Shown here piece after piece: positions 18,833 to 27,825 of a stretch of DNA of 64,000 nucleotides. Below the pieces are notes generated by a model. The model saw nothing but the letters and a program-made list of their open reading frames with translations. It searched no databases and was not told the DNA's origin. Numbering within the stretch: position 1 is the first letter of the stretch; every line of letters starts with the position of its first letter. The stretch comes from CAVUAF01 sp963739375. Its GTDB lineage: Bacteria > Acidobacteriota > Terriglobia > Terriglobales > Acidobacteriaceae. The position numbers and the translations under genes were made by a program. Location: positions 56,132-120,131 of the forward strand of contig CAVUAF010000019.1 of the NCBI GenBank assembly GCA_963739375.1. Reading direction: 5' to 3'.

Positions 18833-20317
18833 TCAAAGATGGGGTCCGGCGGCCGGCGCCGCTTCTCCCCCGGGGCCGAACGGCCACTCGCGCCGCCGGT
18901 AGGCGCGCACCAGGTAGATCAGCGTCCCGATCACCACGATCACCACGGCGTAGCGCACTTCCTTGAGGAAGTTTTTGCGCGCTATCAGAACATACAGGAA
19001 GCCGAAGGTCGCCAGCAGCGCCGGCAGCGGGTACAGCCACATGCGGAAGGGGCGCGGCAGCTCGGGGCGCCGCACGCGCAGCACGATGACCCCGACGGTC
19101 TGCAGCAGGAACTGCACCAGGATGCGGATCACCACCAGCGCGGCAATGATGTCCTGCAGGCGGAGAAAGCACGCCGCGGCCGCCACCGCGCCCAGCGCCA
19201 GCAGGGAAACGTGGGGAAAGTGGTGGCGCGGATGGACGCGCGCCAGCGCCCGGAAGTAGTTGCCGTCGAGCGCCGCCGCGTAGGGCACGCGCGAGTATCC
19301 CAGCAGCAGCGAAAAGACCGAGGCGAACGCCGTCCAGATGATCAGCCCGGCCGCCACTGCGCCGGCGGTGTGGCCGTAGAGGCGTTGCATCATGGTCGAG
19401 ATCACGTAGAAGCGCGAGTTGGTCTGCGCCGCCTGCGCCAGCTCCTGCCATGGCATCACCCCGAGGATGGCGATATTCATCACGATGTAGATCGCGGCCA
19501 CTGCCACGATGGAATACAGCAGCGCTCGCGGAATGGTGCGCGCCGGCTCCTTCACCTCTTCGCCCAGGAAGCAGACGTTGTAGTAGCCCCAGTAGTCGTA
19601 GGTGGCGACCAGCATCGCCGCCCCGAGGCCGGTGAAGAAACCGGAGGAGAGCTGGAAGGCGTGGGGCGGAAAGCTGAACGCCCGCGCGGCGTTGAAATGC
19701 GTCAGTCCCGCGAAGATGACCCAGGCGATCGTTCCCAGCACTCCCACCCAGAGCAGCTTGGAGAGGCGTCCGATGATGGTGATCCGGCGGTAGAGCAGCA
19801 GCACCACCAGGGCCAGCGCGCCCAGCGCCACCAGCGTGCCGCGCGTCATCAGCAGGCGCGCCTCCAGCGGCCCCAGGGCGGGAACGTTGAGCGCCAGCGT
19901 GCGCTCGAACCAGGTCACGTCGAGCGCCGGCCACAGGTAGGCGGCGTACTGCGCGATGCCGACGCACCCGGAGGCAATCGAGAGCGGGGCGCTGAACGAG
20001 AGCTGCCAGATGAAGAGGAACGACAGCAGCCGGCCCAGCGAGCGCGCGCCATAGATGTTTTTCAGATAGACGTACGACCCGCCGGCGCCCGGCATGGCCG
20101 CGCCCAGCTCCGCCCACACCAGGCCGTCGCAGAGCGCAAAGAGCGCGCCGAAAATCCAGCCCAGCATCGCCTGCGGCCCGCCAATGGCGCTCACGATCAG
20201 TGGGATAGTGATAAACGGACCGACGCCGATCATGTCGATCATGTTCAGCGTGGTCGCGCTGCCCACGGTGAGGCCGCGCAGCAGGTGCGGTTCGGATTGG
20301 AGAGGCGCTGTCGCCAC
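18833..20317 (-). CDS. APC superfamily amino acid permease
   Basis: A membrane permease of about 494 residues with twelve predicted helices. Helix 1 holds MIDMIGVGPFITIPL, the unwound substrate-binding segment of APC transporters; later landmarks are MPGAGGSYVYLKNIYG and GEEVKEPARTIPRALLYS. It probably imports amino acids by cation symport. The start is uncertain: GTG at 20,317 is used, and the open frame extends upstream through the end of the preceding gene. The close spacing to the PIG-L gene implies cotranscription. Confidence 0.87.
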   Translation of the reverse strand: MATAPLQSEPHLLRGLTVGSATTLNMIDMIGVGPFITIPLIVSAIGGPQAMLGWIFGALFALCDGLVWAELGAAMPGAGGSYVYLKNIYGARSLGRLLSFLFIWQLSFSAPLSIASGCVGIAQYAAYLWPALDVTWFERTLALNVPALGPLEARLLMTRGTLVALGALALVVLLLYRRITIIGRLSKLLWVGVLGTIAWVIFAGLTHFNAARAFSFPPHAFQLSSGFFTGLGAAMLVATYDYWGYYNVCFLGEEVKEPARTIPRALLYSIVAVAAIYIVMNIAILGVMPWQELAQAAQTNSRFYVISTMMQRLYGHTAGAVAAGLIIWTAFASVFSLLLGYSRVPYAAALDGNYFRALARVHPRHHFPHVSLLALGAVAAAACFLRLQDIIAALVVIRILVQFLLQTVGVIVLRVRRPELPRPFRMWLYPLPALLATFGFLYVLIARKNFLKEVRYAVVIVVIGTLIYLVRAYRRREWPFGPGGEAAPAAGPHL

Positions 20318-20337
20318 GAGGGAGGTCTTCTGACCGC

Positions 20338-23070
20338 TTACGGTTTTGCCCCGACGCTCAGCAGGTTGACGAACAGGCGCGCCGCCCCCGGCACTCCCGC
20401 CGGCAGTTGCCGGAAGAAGGCGTAGCCGCAGTAGATGTACGTTCCCTGGCCGTACTTCGCGACCAGCAGCCCGCCCTTCAGCGGCGGCTCGCCGGGGTCG
20501 TGCGCAGCGAGCAGGGGGGTGAACTGCGCTCCCCACTCGTTCATGAAATAAAGGCCGCGCTCCTGCACCCAGCCGTCGAAGTCGCGTTCCGTGATGCGGT
20601 TGGGGAAGGTGAAAACGCGGTCGGCGGGCGCCAGCACTTCGACCGGCGCCTCTTCCACGGTCACGCGGCTGCTGCCGGCGGTGGCGGGATACGGCGTGTA
20701 GTGCCCGGCGTTGAACTGCCCCGTCTGCTGGTTGTACTGCACGATGAGCGTTCCGCCTTTTTGCACGTAGTCGAGGAGGCGGCGATTGTGCTCGCGCACG
20801 TCGGTGCGGACGTCGTAGGTGCGGATGCCGAGCACGATGGTGTCATAGCGCGCCAGGTCGCCGGAGGCCAGCTCCGCCGGCGTGATCAGCTGCACGTTCA
20901 ACCCCAGCTGCTGCAGCACCGGGGGGATGTCGTCGCCCGCGCCCATGATGTAGCCCACCCGCAGGCGCGGCGGCAGCTTGACGTCAACCGCACTCACCAC
21001 CTGCCGCGACGGGTGGTAATAGAAATAGGTGCCGAGGTCCTGGCGCGTCACCATGCGGTAACCGCCCGAGTAGCTGGCACCGTCGCTGAAGGCCGCTTCC
21101 ACCGTGTACTTTTGCTCGCGCAGCGGGGCGCGCGCGCTGGCGCCGGGGGTGACGGTGAAGGTGAAGCTGGCGTACTCGTTGTTCTCGGTGAAGGCGGCCG
21201 GCTGCGACGCCGGCTCCGCCTTCCAGCCCGGCGGCAGCTGGAGCGCGACTTCGCCCTTGATGCCGCCGATCACGTTGCTGCGCACCCCCACGCGCACCTC
21301 GGTGGGGCGGATGGCGGCGGTGGAGATGACCTGCGTCGTCGGCTCCAGCTCGACCGAGACCGGCGGCGCCACCGTTAGCGGGCGCTGCTGCTGCCCGAAG
21401 ATCGGGTCAATGTACTTCACCTGCACCACCGCCGCGGCCTCGCCCTGCATTTCGCCGACGTGATAAGTGGCGCGCGTCACCAGGGGCGGCGGCGGGAAGG
21501 GCAGCGTGGCGTAGCGCGCGTACGCGGGATCGAGCCGGTACACGCTTTCCTGCTGCGGATCGTCGCGGAAGAAGTAGGGGCGGGAGAGTTGCGCGTCGTG
21601 CGGCACGGTGACGCGAAACTGCATGGCCGCCTCGCCGTTCGACTCCAGCGGCGTCAGGTTCTTGCTGACCGCCTCCACCTGCCAGCCGGGCGGCGCTTCG
21701 AGCGTGATTTCTTCGGCGTCGAGCTTCTGCGGTCCGCGGTTGTAAAGGTGCGCGGTCAGGGTGAACGTCTGCCCGGGATAGGCGGCGAGGAAGGTCTGTT
21801 CCAGGCGGAAGAAGCCGCCCTGGGGGCCGCCGCTGGGGGGATCGACGCCGGCCAGCACCAGAATGCCCGCGGCATCCGCCGCCGCGGTTTCGAACTGCGC
21901 CAGCTTGCTGCGCAGGCGGCTCAGCAGGTCGAGCTTGGCGGCCGCGGAGAGTGGCGAGCTCTCGATCCGGGAGAGCAACTCGCGCAGCAGCTTCACGCCG
22001 CGCAGCAGCGGCGGCGCCGCCAGTGACACGTCGCGCGGCCCAAACCCCGCGGCTTCGCGCGCGGCGGCGTCGAGCGCGTCGAGCGCCGGCGCCAGGAAGG
22101 GAACCTGCTTGTCTTCGCCGTTGAGCTGCGCCGCCAGCCCGGGGAGCGAGGTGTCGATGCCGTCGAAGAAGTTCTGCTCCTTGGCGTCCGGCTTGGCGCC
22201 GCCGGCGAGCGCCGATTCCAGCAGCCGGTACTGCGAGTAGCGATGTCCGGGGGGGATGCGCGCGCCGCCCGCGCCCTGCGAAATCTGGTGCGCCAGCCCC
22301 TCCAGCCCGAACTGCGCGAACGACGCGCCCAGCGCCGGGCTGTAGGCGCCGGTGTCGAGGCGGACCGTCCAGTTGTTTTCGCCGCGGGCGCCGATGTAGA
22401 GCTTCTTCGGCTGCCAGGGCAGCAGCCCTTCCTTGATCTGCTCGGGGAAGCGGCTGGGATCGCCGGCGGCGCGGAAGGCCTCCTGGGTCAGCAGGCCTCC
22501 GGCCTGGTGGTTGCCGTGGCCGTCGCTGGTGGTGCCGGTGTGGCGGGTGGTGAGCACGTCGGGACGGAAGGTGCGGATCACCCGCACCAGGTCGGCGAGC
22601 GCCGCGTCGTGTCCGCCCCACTTGGCGAAGGTCTCGTCGGCATTCTTCGAGAAGCCGAAGTCCACCACGCGGGTGAAGCGTTGCTCCACGCCGTAATACT
22701 GGTCGGCCTCGAGCAGCTCCAGGGTGCGCAGCACGCCCAGCTCGTCGAACAGCTCGGCGCCGAACTTGTTCTGCCCGCCTTCGCCGCGGTTGATCTGGTT
22801 GAGCAGCACGGTGGCGCCGAAGCCGCGCGCCTCCAGCGTCAGCATGCCGCCATCCTCGTCGTCCGGGTGGGCGGCAACGTGCATCAGGCGCGCCGTGGTG
22901 CGCAGTTTGGCCAGGTCCTGCCAGAAGGCGGCGTAGCCGGTATCCTGCGTCACCGGCGGCTGCCCCCAGCAGCTCATGCGCGGCGGGCACGCGGTTGCAT
23001 TCTGGGCATAGAGCGAAGCGGCGAGCAGCAGGGTCCCAACTCCAAGGCGTAGCACGTGGACAGGGCGCAC
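20338..23070 (-). CDS. Secreted PIG-L family deacetylase with NEW3-like and GATase-like domains
   Basis: A 910-residue exported protein. After the signal peptide, the PIG-L (LmbE) zinc deacetylase domain shows AAHPDDEDGG at about residue 66 and the metal motif DGHGNHQAGG near 182. These enzymes remove acetyl groups from N-acetylglucosaminyl conjugates. The middle holds beta-sandwich segments resembling NEW3 (LEAPPGWQVEAVS and QLPPGWKAEPAS). The last ~220 residues look like a class I glutamine amidotransferase-like fold (YDTIVLGIRTYDVRTD). The GTG start at 23,070 has GAGGAA upstream. This architecture suggests extracellular glycan or glycoconjugate processing. The downstream permease is cotranscribed. 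Confidence 0.87.
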   Translation of the reverse strand: MRPVHVLRLGVGTLLLAASLYAQNATACPPRMSCWGQPPVTQDTGYAAFWQDLAKLRTTARLMHVAAHPDDEDGGMLTLEARGFGATVLLNQINRGEGGQNKFGAELFDELGVLRTLELLEADQYYGVEQRFTRVVDFGFSKNADETFAKWGGHDAALADLVRVIRTFRPDVLTTRHTGTTSDGHGNHQAGGLLTQEAFRAAGDPSRFPEQIKEGLLPWQPKKLYIGARGENNWTVRLDTGAYSPALGASFAQFGLEGLAHQISQGAGGARIPPGHRYSQYRLLESALAGGAKPDAKEQNFFDGIDTSLPGLAAQLNGEDKQVPFLAPALDALDAAAREAAGFGPRDVSLAAPPLLRGVKLLRELLSRIESSPLSAAAKLDLLSRLRSKLAQFETAAADAAGILVLAGVDPPSGGPQGGFFRLEQTFLAAYPGQTFTLTAHLYNRGPQKLDAEEITLEAPPGWQVEAVSKNLTPLESNGEAAMQFRVTVPHDAQLSRPYFFRDDPQQESVYRLDPAYARYATLPFPPPPLVTRATYHVGEMQGEAAAVVQVKYIDPIFGQQQRPLTVAPPVSVELEPTTQVISTAAIRPTEVRVGVRSNVIGGIKGEVALQLPPGWKAEPASQPAAFTENNEYASFTFTVTPGASARAPLREQKYTVEAAFSDGASYSGGYRMVTRQDLGTYFYYHPSRQVVSAVDVKLPPRLRVGYIMGAGDDIPPVLQQLGLNVQLITPAELASGDLARYDTIVLGIRTYDVRTDVREHNRRLLDYVQKGGTLIVQYNQQTGQFNAGHYTPYPATAGSSRVTVEEAPVEVLAPADRVFTFPNRITERDFDGWVQERGLYFMNEWGAQFTPLLAAHDPGEPPLKGGLLVAKYGQGTYIYCGYAFFRQLPAGVPGAARLFVNLLSVGAKP

Positions 23071-23241
23071 CGAGAGTTCCTCCGCGAAGTCGTGGAACGG
23101 ACCTTAGAGTTGTAAATGGTCAGCCGGGCAGGCGACAACCATTAAGGCGGGTTGGAAGCGGATGCACCAAGCATTGCGAGCCGGGCAGCGCACTGTTAGA
23201 GTGCGAGCTGTATAACGCATTCCAGCGGGTCTCTCGGTTCC

Positions 23242-23276
23242 GGCAGACATCTTCTGCCAGCAGACATCTTCTGCCA
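23242..23276. repeat. Two tandem short palindromes (GGCAGA-N5-TCTGCC)
   Basis: Two nearly identical 17-18-base palindromes lie head to tail just upstream of the ribosome binding site AAAGGAG of the gene starting at 23,291. Each can form a 6-bp hairpin or bind a dimeric regulator. A related palindrome occurs at 13,647-13,660. Confidence 0.6.
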
Positions 23277-23290
23277 AAGGAGACCTCGCT

Positions 23291-23986
23291 ATGGGCCGCA
23301 AGCTGGTGCTCATTCTTCTGGCGGGCGTTCTGGCGACCGCCGCCCAGGGACAACAACCCCCCGCCGACCCCATGCACGACGTCGTTGCCGCTTTGTCGCA
23401 AAGCATCCCGACGGACAAGACCGTGCGCGACTTTGCCGTTTGTCATCTGCGGGCCGCCTATTGGGGCGGCTATGACGTAAAGGTCAAAGTCGGCGTCTTC
23501 CCCGCCATGGACGGCAAAGCGCGCGTCTACGAATGGACCAAGGGGAAATTCCAGGAGAGCCTCGATCCAAACAGCAAGGTGAGCATGGCGGAGGTGGAAG
23601 GCAAGGGCGACGTAATCTTCCGCACCAAGGAAGAAGCCTTTGCGAAGGGCGTCCCCTTCTTTATCGCGGATGCGACGATGGTTTCGCCCGGTGAGATGCA
23701 CTACACCGTGCACTCCAATCCGCAGGCGAGCGACCGGGTCTATGCCTTTTACGAATCGGTTTCGAGCGGAGAAAACGCGATCTCCATGAAAGTGACCGAG
23801 ATTAACAAGCCACTCTCCGCCAAGCCCGAACCGCAGATGCGGGTTTACAAGTTCCAGCTGCCGCTCAATTCCAAGGAGAGCAACCGCTTTTCAATGGTCA
23901 GCCTGATCGAAGGGCAAAATTCCTGCCTGGCGAGCAATACGATTGACCTGAACGCGCTGTTGAAGACCGCGGAAGTGAAGCCGTAG
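23291..23986 (+). CDS. Secreted protein of unknown function
   Basis: A 231-residue protein with a clear signal peptide (KLVLILLAGVLATAAQG). The mature chain has no motif I recognise. It alternates beta-type segments (YDVKVKVGVFPAM, MRVYKFQLPLNS) and has two cysteines, one near residue 51 (FAVCHLRAAYW) and one near 214. AAAGGAG precedes the start. Tandem palindromes just upstream may regulate it. It is convergent with gamma-glutamyltransferase. Confidence 0.65.
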   Translation: MGRKLVLILLAGVLATAAQGQQPPADPMHDVVAALSQSIPTDKTVRDFAVCHLRAAYWGGYDVKVKVGVFPAMDGKARVYEWTKGKFQESLDPNSKVSMAEVEGKGDVIFRTKEEAFAKGVPFFIADATMVSPGEMHYTVHSNPQASDRVYAFYESVSSGENAISMKVTEINKPLSAKPEPQMRVYKFQLPLNSKESNRFSMVSLIEGQNSCLASNTIDLNALLKTAEVKP

Positions 23987-23995
23987 GCCGGCCGC

Positions 23996-25663
23996 TCAGT
24001 ACCCCAGGGCCATTCCGTCCTTGCGGTTATCCGACCCGCCGAGCAGCGCATGGGTCAGGGGATCGACCAGGATGGCCTGCCCCCCACCCATGGACGAGCG
24101 CGGCGCCGGCAGCGGCGTGTGGCCGCGGGCCTTGAGTTTTGCGATCACCTCCGCGCCCATCTCGCTCTCCAGCATCACTCCCCGCGGCCCGGCATAGCGG
24201 AAGCGCGGCGCCTCGATGGCGTGCTGGATGTCCATCCCCAGGTCGATCAGGTTGGTGAGCACCTGGACGTGTCCCTGGGTTTGCATGTCGCCGCCCATCA
24301 CGCCGAACGAGGCAAACAGGTTCCCGTCCTTGAAGACCATCGCCGGCACCAGGGTGTGGAACGGCCGCTTGCCCGGCTCGATGCGGTTGGGGCTGTCCGG
24401 CTCCAGCGAGAAACCGGCGCCGCGGTCCTGCAGCACGATCCCGGTGTCGCCCGCCACCACTCCCGACCCGAAGTGCTCGAACAGGCTGTTGATGAAGGAA
24501 ACCGCGTTGCGGTCTTTGTCCACGACGGTGAAGTAGGTGGTCGAACCGGTGGCGAAGACGCCGGGCTCGGGATTGCGCAGCGCGGTGTCGGGCTGGATGA
24601 GCGCGCGCCGCCGGGCGGCGTATTCCTTCGCCAGCAACTCCTGCACCGGGACCTTGGCGAAGCGGGGATCGGCGATATAGCGGTTGCGATCGGCAAACGC
24701 CAGCTTCACCGCCTCGATCAGCGTGTGATAGTAGAGGTCGGGGCGGGACTTCATCGCCGCCAGGTCAAAGCCTTCCAGGATATTGAGCGCCAGCAGCGCC
24801 GTCAGACCCTGGCCGTTAGGCGGCAGTTCATAGACGGTGTAGCCGCGATAGGTGGTGGAGAGCGGCTCCACCCACTCGGCGTGCTGGGCGGCGAGATCTT
24901 CCAGGGTGATAAAGCCGCCGTGCTGCCGGAAGTATTCGACCATGGCGCGGCCGATGGGCCCGTGGTAGTAGGCCTCGCGTCCGCCGGCGCCCAGCGTGCG
25001 CAGGGTGCGCGCCAGGTGGGGATTGCGGAAGATGTCGCCCGCCTTGGGCGCGGCGCCGTTGACCAGGTAGGTGGCCGCGGCCGCGGGATCACGCTGCACC
25101 ACCTCGACCTCCGCCGCCCAGTCCTCGGCGCATTTCTCCATCACCGGGAAGCCCTGTTCGGCAAGGTCGGCCGCCGGGGCCAGCAGGTCGGCCAGCTTCA
25201 TGGTGCCGTACTGGTCGCGCAACGTGACCCAGCCATCGAAGGCGCCGGGGACCGTGATGCTCTCCATGCCGCGCAGCGGGACGCGGCGCAGGTCTTGCTG
25301 GCGGAAGTAATCGAGGGTGAGCGCGCGCGGCGCGCGCCCGCTGGCATTCAGGCCGCGGAGTTCCCTGGTCTTGGCCCAGTAGACGATGGCGAACAGGTCG
25401 CCGCCGACGCCGGTCATCATCGGCTCGGTGACGTTGAGCACGGCGGCCATGGCAATGGCTGCGTCCACGGCATTCCCGCCACGCTTCAGGATCTCCAGCC
25501 CGACCTCGGAGGCCAGCGGCTGGCTGCTGGCCACCATGCCGTGTTCGCTCCGCACCACGGAGCGGCCCGTCCGGCGTTGCAGTGGGTTCTCCTGCGCCCC
25601 CGCCAGCCCCACCAGCCCCAGCAGCGGCAATCCGGCAAGCAACAGCGTCAGACCCAGGCGCAT
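23996..25663 (-). CDS. ggt: Gamma-glutamyltransferase
   Basis: A 555-residue periplasmic enzyme that cleaves glutathione and other gamma-glutamyl compounds. It is made as a precursor that cuts itself before the catalytic threonine, here in the segment FATGSTTYFTVVDKDRNAVS, giving large and small subunits. Other landmarks are GGNAVDAAIAMAAVLNVTEP, GVGGDLFAIVY and MGGGQAILVDP. A signal peptide (LGLTLLLAGLPLLGLVGLAG) follows the ATG at 25,663, which has GAGGA upstream; the longer frame start at 25,720 is less likely. Length is typical. Confidence 0.94.
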   Translation of the reverse strand: MRLGLTLLLAGLPLLGLVGLAGAQENPLQRRTGRSVVRSEHGMVASSQPLASEVGLEILKRGGNAVDAAIAMAAVLNVTEPMMTGVGGDLFAIVYWAKTRELRGLNASGRAPRALTLDYFRQQDLRRVPLRGMESITVPGAFDGWVTLRDQYGTMKLADLLAPAADLAEQGFPVMEKCAEDWAAEVEVVQRDPAAAATYLVNGAAPKAGDIFRNPHLARTLRTLGAGGREAYYHGPIGRAMVEYFRQHGGFITLEDLAAQHAEWVEPLSTTYRGYTVYELPPNGQGLTALLALNILEGFDLAAMKSRPDLYYHTLIEAVKLAFADRNRYIADPRFAKVPVQELLAKEYAARRRALIQPDTALRNPEPGVFATGSTTYFTVVDKDRNAVSFINSLFEHFGSGVVAGDTGIVLQDRGAGFSLEPDSPNRIEPGKRPFHTLVPAMVFKDGNLFASFGVMGGDMQTQGHVQVLTNLIDLGMDIQHAIEAPRFRYAGPRGVMLESEMGAEVIAKLKARGHTPLPAPRSSMGGGQAILVDPLTHALLGGSDNRKDGMALGY

Positions 25664-25986
25664 GTTTATCCTCGCGAAAGGGAGTGCCCGGATGCTAGGG
25701 TGAAGGCGCTGGGAAATCAACCGTCAGCTTGGCTAGTCAGTTACTTGCCGACATGCCCGGTTTGCCCCAAGGAGGGGATACATCGCGGGATGGAAGGTGA
25801 AGTAATTTGCAGCTATGCCGCAGCAAAGCGTCATCAGGACCGGGCTGTGCAAAGGATGGGAAAATGTAACCGTTTCTTTTTCAATGGCTTAGAAGGAATC
25901 GCAGGAACCACCCTGGAAGCCGCACTTTGGTGAGCCAAGTGCAAATACTACGGTAAGCCTAGGAGCACCCGCTCCCGGAGGGACCG
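25664..25986. promoter_or_regulatory. Divergent spacer with two small hairpins before the PilZ gene
   Basis: A 320-base divergent region between ggt and the PilZ gene. Two short stems precede the PilZ ribosome site: GCACTT/AAGTGC at 25,922-25,942 and GGAGC/GCTCC at 25,962-25,975. They could shape the leader RNA. No convincing -35/-10 pair was found. This is a weak call. Confidence 0.3.
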
Positions 25987-26319
25987 ATGAATGAGTCCGC
26001 GCAGTCCGCGAAGGACCAGCGGTCAATGCGCCGATTCGCCATGCAGTTGCCTGTCCAGGTGAAGACACCGGAGGGCACACAGGATTGTGTGGCGACGACG
26101 AAGGACGTTAGTGCTCGCGGGGTTTTTATTTATATGGATTCGGAAGTCGGTGAGAACACGCCCATCGAATTCACCCTCACACTCCCTCCGGAAATCACCA
26201 TGACCCAGAGTATCCGGGTGCAGTGTAAAGGCAAGATCGTGCGCGTGGAACGCGACCGCCCGGGCAAGATCGGCGTCGCCGCAGTCATCGACCATTACGA
26301 ATTTCTGGAAAACGACTAA
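25987..26319 (+). CDS. PilZ-domain protein
   Basis: A 110-residue PilZ protein, probably a c-di-GMP receptor. RRFAMQLPVQVKTPEG supplies a partial first motif (only RR at the start, so binding may be weak) and TKDVSARGVFIYMDSEVGE supplies the D/NxSxxG motif. The C-terminus CKGKIVRVERD...GVAAVIDHYEF is the usual closing strand pair. The second arginine of RxxxR is not obvious. GGAGGG lies just before the ATG. It ends at an intrinsic terminator. Confidence 0.84.
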   Translation: MNESAQSAKDQRSMRRFAMQLPVQVKTPEGTQDCVATTKDVSARGVFIYMDSEVGENTPIEFTLTLPPEITMTQSIRVQCKGKIVRVERDRPGKIGVAAVIDHYEFLEND

Positions 26320-26345
26320 GACCTCTCCCGCAACTGGAAATCGAA

Positions 26346-26373
26346 AACGCCCTTCGGATCACCGAAGGGCGTT
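26346..26373. terminator. Intrinsic terminator hairpin, usable from both sides
   Basis: A perfect 12-bp stem (AACGCCCTTCGG pairing with CCGAAGGGCGTT) around ATCA, located 27 bases after the PilZ stop and before the convergent response regulator gene. A-rich and T-containing flanks fit termination in either direction. Confidence 0.8.
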
Positions 26374-26397
26374 CTGCTGCGGGGCCACCCCCTCAAC

Positions 26398-27825
26398 TCA
26401 GCCGAGACCGGGGCGCGCCGGCCGCCCCTTCGCCGCGTGGCGCGGCGGCTCGATGCCGTACTGCCGGATCTTGTACAGCAGCGCCTTGTAGCTGATGTTG
26501 AGCATGGTGGCCGCGCTCTTGCGGTTCCAGTTGGTCTGCTCCAGGGTGCGCTTGATCGCTTCCTCTTCCGCCTGGTCCTTCAGGCCGCGGACCAGCGACT
26601 TCAAACCCCCCGGCCCGGTTCCGGCGCTGGCCTCGGTGGGGAGGGCGCCGCCGTCCTTGCTCGCCGCCTGCAGTTCAGCGGTCAGCAGCGGTTCGTCGCG
26701 CAGCACCAGGTAGCGCTTCACGAAGTTCCCCAGCTCGCGCAGGTTGCCCGGCCAGTGGTAGCGCTGGCACGCCTCCAGCAGCGCCGGCGGATAAGGGAGC
26801 GGCGGGGTGGCATAGCTTTCCGCCATGCGCGACATCATGTGCTTCAGCAGCAGCGGGATCTCCTCCTTGCGCTCGCGCAGCGGGGGAACCCGCAGGGTGA
26901 AGGCGTTCAGGCGATAGTAGAGGTCTTCGCGAAAACGCCGCTCGGCGATCGCTTCCTGAATGTTGATGTTGGTGGCCGCCAGGACGCGCACGTCCACCTT
27001 GATGGTGGTGCGGCCGCCGAGCCGCGAGAACTGCCCGTCCTGCAGCACGTGCAGCAGCTTGGCCTGCAAGGTGACCGGCATTTCTCCCACTTCGTCGAGC
27101 AGGAAGGTGCCCTTGTTGCAGAGTTCGAACTTGCCCGGCTTGCTGCGCTCGGCGCCGGTGAAAGCCCCCGGCTCGTAGCCGAACAGTTCCGATTCCAGCA
27201 GGTCGGCCGGCAGCGCGGCGCAGTTCACTTTGAGGAAGCTGCGATGGGCGCGCGGCGACATCTTGTGGATCAGCCGCGCCAGGATCTCTTTACCCGTGCC
27301 GCTCTCCCCCAGCAGCAGCACCGGAATATCGACGTTGGCCACCAGCCCCACCTGGGCGCGGATTTTGCGCATGGCCGGGCTGGCGGCCACGAAGTACAGA
27401 TCGTCGCTCACTTCCTCGACTTCGCCGACGGTGTCGGGCTGCGCGGTCGCATCGTCTTTCCGCAGAATGCGCTGCAGCACCGCATCCAGGTCGCTCTTGT
27501 GGAAGGGCTTGGTGAGGTAATCCTGCGCCCCCAGGCGGATGGCCTCCACCACCTTGCGCGTGTCGCTGACGCAGGAGAGCATGACCACCTTGGTGGTGGG
27601 GCGCACCTCGCGGCACTTCTCCAGCGTTTGCAGGCCGTCCATGCCGGGCATGAGCAGGTCCAGCAACACCACGTCGGGCGGCGGCATCTGCTGCAGACGC
27701 TTCACCGCATCCGTGCCGTTGCTCACGGTTTCGACGCGGTACTGGTCCATCTCCAGCAGCGTCTGCATGTAGCGCAGCATGCTGGGTTCGTCATCGACGA
27801 CGAGGATGCTCGGGTGCGTGGTCAT
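26398..27825 (-). CDS. Sigma54-dependent response regulator (REC-AAA+-Fis HTH)
   Basis: A 475-residue NtrC-type activator. The receiver domain has the acidic pair VVDDEPSM and the phosphorylated Asp in VVLLDLLMPGMDG. The AAA+ domain has Walker A GESGTGKE, the sigma54-contact loop ELFGYEPGAFTGAE and the RFREDLYYRLNAF segment. A Fis-type helix-turn-helix (NWNRKSAATMLNISYKALLY) ends the chain. The ATG at 27,825 overlaps the kinase stop as ATGA, so it is coupled to the kinase. Its target promoters are not known. Confidence 0.94.
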   Translation of the reverse strand: MTTHPSILVVDDEPSMLRYMQTLLEMDQYRVETVSNGTDAVKRLQQMPPPDVVLLDLLMPGMDGLQTLEKCREVRPTTKVVMLSCVSDTRKVVEAIRLGAQDYLTKPFHKSDLDAVLQRILRKDDATAQPDTVGEVEEVSDDLYFVAASPAMRKIRAQVGLVANVDIPVLLLGESGTGKEILARLIHKMSPRAHRSFLKVNCAALPADLLESELFGYEPGAFTGAERSKPGKFELCNKGTFLLDEVGEMPVTLQAKLLHVLQDGQFSRLGGRTTIKVDVRVLAATNINIQEAIAERRFREDLYYRLNAFTLRVPPLRERKEEIPLLLKHMMSRMAESYATPPLPYPPALLEACQRYHWPGNLRELGNFVKRYLVLRDEPLLTAELQAASKDGGALPTEASAGTGPGGLKSLVRGLKDQAEEEAIKRTLEQTNWNRKSAATMLNISYKALLYKIRQYGIEPPRHAAKGRPARPGLG

